Shown in pieces: positions 52,134 to 58,741 of a DNA stretch of 64,000 nt. Location of the stretch: positions 4,040,001-4,104,000 of the forward strand of contig NZ_NETK01000001.1 in assembly GCF_002343915.1 (NCBI RefSeq), in the 5' to 3' direction. The stretch comes from Nannocystis exedens (GTDB lineage Bacteria; Myxococcota_A; Polyangia; Nannocystales; Nannocystaceae). A program made the position numbers and the translations under genes. Under the pieces are notes generated by a model. The model was given only the letters and a program-made list of their open reading frames with translations, searched no databases and was not told the origin of the DNA. How positions within the stretch are numbered: position 1 is the first letter of the stretch; the number at the start of each line of letters is the position of its first letter.

Positions 52134-54959
52134 ATGAGCCCACCGATCTCGCGGCGCGGCGTCTTGCGCGGAACTCTCGGCGGCACCGTCCTCGTCGGCG
52201 AGAGCTGCGCCCCGAAGATCGTCAGCGAGCGCGCCGAGGCTCCCGCGGCTGCCCCCGTCGCCACCGCCGACTCCCCCTCACAAAAGCTCGAGTTCACCGT
52301 CAACGGCGTCGCCAGGGCGCTCGCCGTCGACCCCGAGCGCACCGCCCTCGAGCTCGTACGGAGCGACCTCGGCCTCACCGGTTGCAAGGAGAGCTGCGGT
52401 CACGGGGCGTGCGGCGCCTGCAGCGTCCTCCTCGACGACGTCCCCGTCGCGGCCTGCCTGCTCCCCGCGGTCGCGCTGCACCGGCGGCGCCTCACCACCG
52501 TCGAGGGCCTCGCCCCGGCCGGCGAGCTGCACCCGGTGCAGCGCGCCTTCATGGCCGAGGACGCCCTGCAGTGCGGTTTTTGCACCCCGGGCTTCGTCGT
52601 CGCCGCCAGCGCCTTCTACAGGCGCTGGCGGGCCGAGCACGGCAACGCCGAGCCCGACCGCGACACCGTCGCCGCCGCCCTGGCCGGCAACCTGTGCCGC
52701 TGCGCCGCCTACGACGGCATCATCCGAGCTGTCCAAAAGGCCAGCTCCGGCGCCTACGAAGAACCGCTCGGCCCCGAGCCTGCGGCCCCGCGCTACGACG
52801 CCCGCGACAAGGTCACCGGCGCTGCCAGGTACACGGTCGACGTCCAGCTCCCCGATCAACTCGAGGGCAAGATCTTGCGCTCCCCGCACGCGCACGCGCG
52901 CGTGCGCAAGGTCGACTGGTCGAGAGCCCTCGCGCTGCCCGGCGTGTTCGGGGCCGTCGACCTGCTGCACGGCGGCACCACGATCCGCTTCGCCGGTCAG
53001 GAGATCCTCGCCATCGCCGCCGTCGACGCGCGCACCGCCGAGGCCGCCCTCGCCGCCGTCGACCTCGACCTCGAGGTCCTGCCCGCGCTGATCGGCATGG
53101 ACGCCGCCCGGGCCGACGGCGCGCCGCCGGTCTACCCGACCCGCAACACCCGCAAGTCGGCCCCCAACGCCAGCGAGGGCCCGCTCCTGCCGCTCGGCTG
53201 GGACGGCAACCTGCGCGGCCCGTTCCAGCTGTTCAGCACCGCCAAGCACAGGGCCCGCCGCGCCGTCCAGAGGCTGCGCGAGCAGCCGGCCGAGGGCGTC
53301 CTGGTCGAAGGGACATACAAGACCCAGGTCCAGTGCCACTCGGCCCTCGAGCCGCACGCCTGCGTCGCCCACTGGACCGCCGCCGACGCCGTCACCGTCT
53401 ACCTCTCGACCCAGTCGGTCCACGCTGTGGCCGAGGACATCGCCGAGCGCTGGGGCCTGCGCCGCGACCGCGTCCGCGTGCTCGCGCAGTACATCGGCGG
53501 CGGCTTCGGCGGCAAGGCGACGCTGCAGCTCGAGTGCGTCGCCGCCGTCGAGCTCGCGCGCGTCACCGGTCGGCCGGTGCGCGTGGTCCTCGAGCGGCGC
53601 GAGGAGCTGACCACCGGCGGCCTGCGCCCGGCGCAGGAGATTGAGCTGGCGCTGGCGACCGACCGCGACGGCTACCTGCAGGGCGTCACCGCCCGCGCCT
53701 TCGCCGACGCCGGCTGCGGCGTCGGCTCGAACAGCACCGTCCTGTTGCGCCTGATGTACGCCAAGGCGCCCAAGGACATCGCCGACTGGGACGTCGTCAA
53801 CCACGCCCCGCCCGGCAAGCCGTTCCGCGGCCCCGGCGGCCCGCCGGTGTTCTGGGCCCTCGAGCAGGCCGTCGACGTCGCCGCCGAGCGGCTCGAGCTC
53901 GACCCGATCCTCCTGCGCAAGCGCTTCGACCCCAACCCCGCCCGCAATCGTCTGTACGACTGGGCCCTGTCCCTCAAGACATGGCGCGAGAGACAGCCCG
54001 CGCAGAGCGACCGCGGCCGGCACCGCCGCGGCCTGGGCCTCGCCGTCGGCGGGTGGTTCTACTTCGTCCAGCCGAGCGCGCGCCTGCAGATCGACGCCGG
54101 CCCTGACGGCATCGTCGCCTCGACCGCCTGCCAGGACATCGGCAACGGCACCCGCACGGTCATCGCCGAGACCGTCGCCGGGGTCCTCGGCATCGCCCCC
54201 GCCGACGTGAAGGTGCAGATCGGCGACTCCTCGCTGGTCCCCGGGCCGATGACCGGCGGCAGCCGCACCACCGCCTCGCTCGTCCCGGCCGCGATCATGG
54301 CCGCCGAGCAATTGCGCGACGAGCTGCTCGAGCGCGCCGAGCAGCTCCTCGGCGTCAAGGGCGTCGCCGTCCCCGGCGGCGTCCGCCACCCGCGCGGCGT
54401 CGTCACCTGGCAGCAGCTCTTGGCCGGCTCGCCGCCGCTGCGCTTCGTCGGCACGCGCAAGCGCGACCAGGGCGGCTACTTCCTGCCGCCGATGTACGAC
54501 ATCGCCCCGGGCCGCTACGTCGCCGGTGCGCTGCAGATCGTCGAGGTCGAGGTCGACACCCGGCTCGGGCGGATCCGCGTGCTCCGCTCGCACACCGGCG
54601 TCGCCGCCGGCCACATCGTCGCCCCCGCCCTCGCCCGCAGCCAGGCCATGGGCGGCGTGATCCAGGGCATCGGCTACGCCCTCTACGAAGAGCGCCGCCT
54701 CGACCCGAAGACCGGCGCCCTGCTCACCGGCGGCCTCGAGGACTACCGGATCCCCGGCATCGGCGACATCGGCGAGCTCGACGTCAACTTCGTCGAGGAC
54801 GGCTACGAGCGCGTCAACGGCCGCAGCGTCGGCCTCGCCGAGCTCGTCACCCTCGCCCCCGCCGCCGCGATCGGCAACGCCGTCGCCCACGCCACCGGCT
54901 TCCGCCCGCGCGAGCTGCCGCTGCGCCCCGATCGCGTCCTGCAAGGAATCCGCGGATGA
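52134..54959 (+). CDS. Xanthine-dehydrogenase-family molybdoenzyme, 2Fe-2S domain fused to Mo subunit
   Basis: 941 residues joining two subunits that are separate in YagT/YagR-type enzymes. The N-terminus SRRGVLRGTLGG is Tat-like. The plant-type 2Fe-2S domain has CKESCGHGACGAC (~84-96) and the second cluster domain CGFC with NLCRC (~145-200). From ~225 the molybdopterin cytosine dinucleotide-binding part follows, with YIGGGFGGKA and ALEPHA blocks, and the late GGVIQGIGYALYEE segment. It likely oxidises an aldehyde or N-heterocycle in the periplasm. It overlaps the FAD subunit gene by ATGA (54956-54959), so they are coupled. Coding palindrome units occur at 52727 and 53965-53996. The start is the ATG at 52134. 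Confidence 0.92.
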   Translation: MSPPISRRGVLRGTLGGTVLVGESCAPKIVSERAEAPAAAPVATADSPSQKLEFTVNGVARALAVDPERTALELVRSDLGLTGCKESCGHGACGACSVLLDDVPVAACLLPAVALHRRRLTTVEGLAPAGELHPVQRAFMAEDALQCGFCTPGFVVAASAFYRRWRAEHGNAEPDRDTVAAALAGNLCRCAAYDGIIRAVQKASSGAYEEPLGPEPAAPRYDARDKVTGAARYTVDVQLPDQLEGKILRSPHAHARVRKVDWSRALALPGVFGAVDLLHGGTTIRFAGQEILAIAAVDARTAEAALAAVDLDLEVLPALIGMDAARADGAPPVYPTRNTRKSAPNASEGPLLPLGWDGNLRGPFQLFSTAKHRARRAVQRLREQPAEGVLVEGTYKTQVQCHSALEPHACVAHWTAADAVTVYLSTQSVHAVAEDIAERWGLRRDRVRVLAQYIGGGFGGKATLQLECVAAVELARVTGRPVRVVLERREELTTGGLRPAQEIELALATDRDGYLQGVTARAFADAGCGVGSNSTVLLRLMYAKAPKDIADWDVVNHAPPGKPFRGPGGPPVFWALEQAVDVAAERLELDPILLRKRFDPNPARNRLYDWALSLKTWRERQPAQSDRGRHRRGLGLAVGGWFYFVQPSARLQIDAGPDGIVASTACQDIGNGTRTVIAETVAGVLGIAPADVKVQIGDSSLVPGPMTGGSRTTASLVPAAIMAAEQLRDELLERAEQLLGVKGVAVPGGVRHPRGVVTWQQLLAGSPPLRFVGTRKRDQGGYFLPPMYDIAPGRYVAGALQIVEVEVDTRLGRIRVLRSHTGVAAGHIVAPALARSQAMGGVIQGIGYALYEERRLDPKTGALLTGGLEDYRIPGIGDIGELDVNFVEDGYERVNGRSVGLAELVTLAPAAAIGNAVAHATGFRPRELPLRPDRVLQGIRG
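52727..52744. repeat. Possible coding palindrome unit
   Basis: AGCTGTCCAAAAGGCCAG in the molybdoenzyme gene, in the linker between the iron-sulphur and molybdenum parts. Confidence 0.4.
53965..53996. repeat. Possible two-period coding array
   Basis: CCCT, ACAT and ACAG at 14-base spacing (53965, 53979, 53993). The encoded WALSLKTWRER is in a region usually conserved in the family, so this may be sequence drift or chance rather than insertion. Confidence 0.4.
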
Positions 54960-55936
54960 CCACCCTCGAGCTCCCCACCTCCCTCGACGCCGCGCTCGGC
55001 CGTGCCGGCGAGCCGCGCGCCGGCGGCACCGACCTCACCGAGCGGCGCCGGCTCCACCTGTCCAAAGGGACAGTCATCGACCTGCGCGACGTCCCCGGCC
55101 TCGACGCCGTCACCTGGCGCGAAGGACAGCTCCACCTCGGCGCCCTCGTCACCCTCGCCGCCGTCGCGGAGCACCCCGACGTCCGCGCCCGCTACCCGGC
55201 CCTCGCCGCCACCGCGGCCAGCGTCGCGACCCCGCAGATCCGCGCCCGCGCGACCGTCGGCGGCAACCTCCTCCAGCACGTCCGCTGCTGGTACTACCGC
55301 CGCCCCGGCGCCGACTGCCTCAAGAGCGGCGGCAGCGGCTGCCCCGCCCGCACCGGCGACCACCTGTTCCACGCCTGCTTCGACCTCGGCCCCTGCGTCG
55401 CCCCGCACCCCTCGTCGCTCGCCACCGCCCTGCTCGCCCACGACGTCCGCATCGAGGTCGCCGGCGACCGCGAGCACACCCTCGCCAGCCTCTACGGCGA
55501 CGCCTCCGACGCCCGCCGCCAGCACATGCTCCCGCCCGGCGCCCTGCTCACCGGCGTCAGCCTCGGCCCGCCGCTGGCCGGCGAACAGGCCGCCTACATC
55601 CGCGCGACCAGCCGCGCCCGCGCCGAGTGGCCGCTCGTCGAGGTCGTCGCTCGCCTCCTCGTCGCCGGCGACCAGATCGACACCGCCCGCGTCACCGTCG
55701 GCGGCGTCGCCAACCTCCCGCTCCGCCTCGGCGCCGTCGAAGCCCTGCTCGTCGGCAAGCCCGCCCGGCCCGAGACCCTCACCGCCGCCGCCGCGGTCGC
55801 GGCCGACGGCGCGAAGCCGCTCGCGGGCACCGCCTACAAGCTCGACCTCCTCCGCGGCGCCGTCCTCGACGCGCTCGAGCGCGCCCTCGCCCAGCCCCCG
55901 ACGCCGGCCGCTGCGCCCGCCCCCGCCCCAACCTGA
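54956..55936 (+). CDS. FAD-binding subunit of the xanthine-dehydrogenase family (YagS-like)
   Basis: 326 residues. RAGGTDLTERRRL and TVIDLRDVPGL match the FAD-binding PCMH fold; ATVGGNLLQHVRCWYYR leads into a Cys-containing insertion, CLKSGGSGCPARTGDHLFHACFD. That resembles the 4Fe-4S insertion of YagS/HcrB-type subunits. C-terminal CO-dehydrogenase flavoprotein-like sequence follows (ARVTVGGVANLPLRLGAVEALL), ending in a Pro/Ala tail. It carries electrons from the molybdoenzyme to an acceptor. The start ATG overlaps the previous stop. The stop lies in a palindrome (55931-55948) that also gives the Shine-Dalgarno of the next small gene. A coding unit at 55056-55073 has a perfect CTGTCC/GGACAG stem. 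Confidence 0.92.
   Translation: MTTLELPTSLDAALGRAGEPRAGGTDLTERRRLHLSKGTVIDLRDVPGLDAVTWREGQLHLGALVTLAAVAEHPDVRARYPALAATAASVATPQIRARATVGGNLLQHVRCWYYRRPGADCLKSGGSGCPARTGDHLFHACFDLGPCVAPHPSSLATALLAHDVRIEVAGDREHTLASLYGDASDARRQHMLPPGALLTGVSLGPPLAGEQAAYIRATSRARAEWPLVEVVARLLVAGDQIDTARVTVGGVANLPLRLGAVEALLVGKPARPETLTAAAAVAADGAKPLAGTAYKLDLLRGAVLDALERALAQPPTPAAAPAPAPT
55056..55073. repeat. Coding copy of the 18-bp palindrome
   Basis: ACCTGTCCAAAGGGACAG. The stem is CTGTCC/GGACAG, with the outer A:T pair of the consensus replaced by C:G. Confidence 0.55.
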
Positions 55937-55948
55937 CTTTGAGGACAG
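55931..55948. repeat. 18-bp palindrome containing a stop codon and a Shine-Dalgarno
   Basis: ACCTGACTTTGAGGACAG. The TGA (55934-55936) ends the FAD-subunit gene; GAGGA (55941-55945) is six bases from the next ATG (55952). Confidence 0.65.
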
Positions 55949-55951
55949 CCC

Positions 55952-56170
55952 ATGCAACTGTGCCGCCACCTGCGCTGGAAGGGCCACTCGCACGACGCCG
56001 CCGAGCTGGCCGAATTTCAGCTGACCTTCGCCCGCAACCAGGTCCCCTACTCGTGCCTGCACACCTGCCAGCCGTGGGGCCCCGACGACGAGCTCGCCGC
56101 CCCCGAAGCTTGCAACGACAGCCGCCCCTGCTACAAACCCTCGCCGCTGGTCGCCCTCCGCCTGAGCTGA
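55952..56170 (+). CDS. Small Cys/His protein in the molybdoenzyme operon
   Basis: 72 residues with five cysteines and several His (CRHLRWKGHSHDAAELAE, YSCLHTCQPWGPDDE, CNDSRPCYKP). It lacks a signal peptide. It starts 15 bases after the FAD-subunit stop with a Shine-Dalgarno supplied by the palindrome, so it is almost certainly translated from the same mRNA. The Cys/His pairs could bind a metal or cluster, perhaps as a maturation or electron-transfer partner. No family is recognised. Confidence 0.7.
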   Translation: MQLCRHLRWKGHSHDAAELAEFQLTFARNQVPYSCLHTCQPWGPDDELAAPEACNDSRPCYKPSPLVALRLS

Positions 56171-56180
56171 CGCGCTCGCA

Positions 56181-56265
56181 TGCGCAGAGAGGGACTCGAA
56201 CCCTCACGCCCCCGCGGGGCCCGACGAGCGAAGCGTCGGTCGTCTACCCATTCCGTCACCTGCGC
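56181..56265 (-). tRNA. tRNA-Leu-like gene with TCG anticodon loop, possible pseudogene
   Basis: The 7-bp acceptor GCGCAGG/TCTGCGC (one G:U), a class II variable arm (GCCCC/GGGGC), T arm GAGGG/CCCTC and discriminator A are all leucine-type. The anticodon loop reads CTTCGCT on a CGACG/CGTCG stem, so the anticodon would be TCG (arginine CGA) with an unusual C at position 37. It is likely non-functional or aberrant. Confidence 0.6.
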
Positions 56266-56282
56266 GTGTCGTCATGCAAAAG

Positions 56283-56364
56283 TCCGCGGGGCAGGGATCG
56301 AACCCGCCTGCGCCGAAGCGCCCCCGGTGTACAGCCGGCTGCCTCCCGTTGAGGCGTCCCGCGG
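56283..56364 (-). tRNA. tRNA-Tyr (GTA), atypical
   Basis: Acceptor CCGCGGG/CCCGCGG, a class II-type variable arm (GCGC/GCGC with TTCG loop), T loop TTCGATC, discriminator A. Anticodon loop CTGTACA gives GTA but has C at 37 instead of A, and the 27:43 pair is G-G. The other two tyrosine genes here have the normal CTGTAAA loop, so this copy may be decaying. Confidence 0.7.
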
Positions 56365-56395
56365 AAAATTCTCCCCGTCGATCTCTTCTGCCAAA

Positions 56396-56481
56396 TGCGC
56401 AGGGAGGGACTCGAACCCTCACGCCCCGGTCGGAGCCTGGCCACCTCAAGGCCAGCCGTCTACCCATTCCGTCACCTGCGC
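56396..56481 (-). tRNA. tRNA-Leu (GAG)
   Basis: Complete class II cloverleaf with loop TTGAGGT on a TGGCC/GGCCA stem. Anticodon GAG with G37. Acceptor GCGCAGG, discriminator A, no encoded CCA. Confidence 0.9.
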
Positions 56482-56515
56482 TCGCTCCTTCGCCCGTAGA
56501 GACTCTTCAAAATGA

Positions 56516-56600
56516 TGCGCAAGGAGGGAGTCGAACCCTCACGCCCCTTCGGGGCCTGGCGTGCTGAGCGCCAGTCGTCTACCCATTCCGTCACCTGCGC
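56516..56600 (-). tRNA. tRNA-Leu (CAG), position-37 variant
   Basis: Class II cloverleaf; loop CTCAGCA on a TGGCG/CGCCA stem gives anticodon CAG but with C37. Acceptor, variable and T arms are intact. Confidence 0.8.
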
Positions 56601-56631
56601 GTGCTTCTCCGTCCTCTGTTCGTTCGCAAGA

Positions 56632-56714
56632 CCCGCGGGGCAGGGATCGAACCTGCCTGCGCCGAAGCGCCCTCGGTTTACAGCCGACTGCCCCACCATC
56701 GAGGCGTCCCGCGG
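56632..56714 (-). tRNA. tRNA-Tyr (GTA)
   Basis: Anticodon loop CTGTAAA (GTA, A37), stem TCGG/CCGA, variable arm GCGC-TTCG-GCGC. The discriminator base appears to be G rather than A, unlike the other copies. Confidence 0.82.
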
Positions 56715-56743
56715 AAAGGTCATCCGTCTTTCATCCAAAGCTA

Positions 56744-56829
56744 TGCGCAGGGAGGGACTCGAACCCTCACGCCCCAGCCGGGGCCTGGCGTTCTGAGCGC
56801 CAGCCGTCTACCAATTCCGTCACCTGCGC
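56744..56829 (-). tRNA. tRNA-Leu (CAG)
   Basis: Canonical class II cloverleaf: loop CTCAGAA on TGGCG/CGCCA, anticodon CAG with A37, acceptor GCGCAGG, discriminator A. Confidence 0.92.
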
Positions 56830-56871
56830 GTTTTTTTTCCCCGCCCTCTGTTCGCTCCTCGTTCAAAAGAA

Positions 56872-56954
56872 TCCGCGGGGCGGGGATCGAACCCGCCTGC
56901 GCCGGAGCGCCGTCGGTTTACAGCCGACTGCCTCACCATTGAGGCGTCCCGCGG
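56872..56954 (-). tRNA. tRNA-Tyr (GTA)
   Basis: Loop CTGTAAA (GTA, A37), stem TCGG/CCGA, variable arm GCGC-TCCG-GCGC, T stem GCGGG/CCCGC, discriminator A. The most canonical of the three tyrosine copies. Confidence 0.92.
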
Positions 56955-56972
56955 AAATTCATGTCCTCGGTT

Positions 56973-57058
56973 TGCGCAGGGAGGGCCTCGAACCCTCACG
57001 TCCCTCGCGGGACCCGGCGTTTTGAGTGCCGGTTGTCTACCGATTCCAGCACCTGCGC
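56973..57058 (-). tRNA. tRNA-Leu (CAA)
   Basis: Class II cloverleaf; loop CTCAAAA gives anticodon CAA with A37. The stem has a single 31:39 A-C mismatch. T arm and acceptor are intact. Confidence 0.85.
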
Positions 57059-57106
57059 GAATTGCTCCCCCTCGTCGTCCTCCTCGGGTTCGATCGGCGT
57101 ACGGAA

Positions 57107-57189
57107 TGCGCAGGGAGGGGTTCGAATTCTCACGCCCGGTGGGCCTGGCGCTCTCGAGGCCAGTTGTCTACCAGTTCCAGCACCTGCGC
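57107..57189 (-). tRNA. Degenerate tRNA-Leu-like gene
   Basis: Acceptor and D arm match the other leucine genes. In register, the anticodon loop is TCGAGAG: GAG at 34-36 but C instead of the invariant U33, and a C-C mismatch at 31:39. The T stem GAGAA/CCCTC has two mismatches. Probably a pseudogene. Confidence 0.6.
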
Positions 57190-57240
57190 GTATTGTGTCA
57201 TTCGTACCCCTCGGGCCTTCCGTGGCCCGAATACGGGGGA

Positions 57241-57315
57241 TCGGGGCGGCGGGATTCGAACCCACGACCTTCTGTGCCCAAGACAGACGCTCTGACCAGG
57301 CTGAGCTACGCCCCG
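57241..57315 (-). tRNA. tRNA-Pro (TGG)
   Basis: Canonical cloverleaf: acceptor CGGGGCG/CGCCCCG, loop CTTGGGC on TCTGT/ACAGA giving TGG, T loop TTCGAAT. Discriminator A; CCA is not encoded. It is the promoter-proximal member of the minus-strand tRNA cluster. Confidence 0.95.
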
Positions 57316-57888
57316 AAGACGAATGACGGGACCTCGCACGAAGCCGCTGTCACATGCCCGCCGCCCGGCAGATCGATCGAAACGGATCGCTCTGCGCGTG
57401 CGGGCGCCGACGCGCTCTCGCGGAGGTGCAACGATTCGGATGTCTCCCGCGCTCGTCGCAGCGCTGCCTGCACCCCGACGGGGGCGCCCCGTTTACCGGG
57501 GTAGATACGGCAGGCGTAGATACGGCGGCAGCGGGACCAACAGCGCGGGGAGCAGCAGGAGCCCCGCCGTACGCGGCTGGCCCTGGAGCATCGACCCGGT
57601 GATGTGCTGATGGTTCGTCACGACCTTCACCCTGACTCGGTCCGGGGTATGTACAGCAAGCCGATTCACCGGTCAAGTCCCTCGCACGATTTTTTCGCGA
57701 GCGCCGGAGGGTCCCCACAATCGCCTGTATCCCACGTCACACCACCGCGAATCCGCGCACCACGATCTCACCATTGCGGCCTGTCCCGCTCGATCGATTC
57801 CACTCGCCGGCCCCGCGGACGTCCGCGGTCGCCGCCGGCCCCGCCCCGCTCTCGCGTCCGCGCGCCGCTCGTGTATCCTCGCGCCCTC
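57316..57888. other. Intergenic stretch upstream of divergent tRNA cluster and HlyIII gene
   Basis: 573 bases. Near 57501-57530 the 11-mer GTAGATACGGC occurs twice at 15-base spacing. The promoter for the tRNA cluster should lie just above 57315 on the minus strand, but I cannot fix hexamers. No gene was recognised. Confidence 0.5.
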
Positions 57889-58536
57889 GTGTCCCGGACC
57901 TCGCCGACCTCCTCGGTCCTGCGCCCGCGCCTCCGCGGCGTCGCCGACATCTACGCCGCCGCGCTCGCGGTCCCGGCCGTGGTCGCCCTGGTCGCGTACG
58001 CCCGCGAGGGCGCGGCAACCCTGTCCGCCCTCGTCTACGGCGTCTCGCTCGTCGTCCTGCTGGTCGGCAGCGCGGTCTACCACCTGCCCGGCTGGCCCCT
58101 GCGCACCGCGCTGTGGCTGCGCAAGCTCGACCACGCCAACATCTATTTGCTCATCGCCGGCACCGCCACCCCCCTGGCCCTGGCGCTCGACGGCCCCGCC
58201 AGCGTGTGGCTGCTGTCGGCCATGTGGCTCGCCGCCGGCCTCGGCATCATCAAGACCTTCGCCTGGCCGCACGCCCCGCGCAAACTCAGCGCCGCCCTCT
58301 ACGTGCTCATGGGCTGCTTCACGCTGCCCACCGCCCCGGCCCTCCGCGCCGCCGCCGACGAGGTGTTCCTGCTGTTCGCCGCCGGCGGATTGCTCTATGT
58401 CCTCGGCGCGGTGATCTACGCGCTCCGCTGGCCCAACCCGGCCCCGCTGGTGTTCGGCTACCACGAGCTGTTTCACGTCTTCGTGTTCAGCGCCGCCCTG
58501 GTCCACTACCTGGCGATCTGGGCTCTGGTCGTCTGA
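57889..58536 (+). CDS. Hemolysin III (HlyIII/PAQR) family membrane protein
   Basis: 215 residues with seven predicted transmembrane helices, the family's standard size. Conserved sites include SAVYHLPGW (His in helix 2), KLDHANIYLLIAGTATP (Asp-His) and GYHELFHVFVFSAALVHY (His pair). These His and Asp residues form the metal-dependent hydrolase-like site shared with PAQR receptors. Function in bacteria is unclear and may involve lipid or ceramide hydrolysis. The GTG at 57889 gives family length; GTG 57871 is a nearby alternative. A GC-rich hairpin follows the stop. Confidence 0.88.
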   Translation: MSRTSPTSSVLRPRLRGVADIYAAALAVPAVVALVAYAREGAATLSALVYGVSLVVLLVGSAVYHLPGWPLRTALWLRKLDHANIYLLIAGTATPLALALDGPASVWLLSAMWLAAGLGIIKTFAWPHAPRKLSAALYVLMGCFTLPTAPALRAAADEVFLLFAAGGLLYVLGAVIYALRWPNPAPLVFGYHELFHVFVFSAALVHYLAIWALVV

Positions 58537-58550
58537 GGCGCCCGGGCGGC

Positions 58551-58570
58551 GGCCCCGCAGCGCGGGGGCC
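58551..58570 (+). terminator. Candidate terminator hairpin
   Basis: GGCCCCGC (58551-58558) pairs with GCGGGGGCC (58562-58570) with one bulge, 14 bases after the HlyIII stop. No U-tract. Confidence 0.45.
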
Positions 58571-58741
58571 TTCGCGCACGCGCCCTCGCCCCACCTCGCC
58601 GGCCCGCGCGTCGCGGCTCGCGGCCGGCCCAGGGTCGACGGTCCGCGGCCAGTCGCACCAGTCACGATTTTTCCAAACCTTCGACAGCGTGAACAGAGCT
58701 TGACGAGGCCGTAGGATCGGGCCCTCTTAGCAAACCCGTCC

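Noticed and set aside
56180..57326. Several plus-strand ORFs of 70-150 codons with repeated EPSRP or GLEPSRPS peptides
   Set aside because: They are translations of the tRNA genes on the other strand; the repeated peptide is the complement of the T arm.
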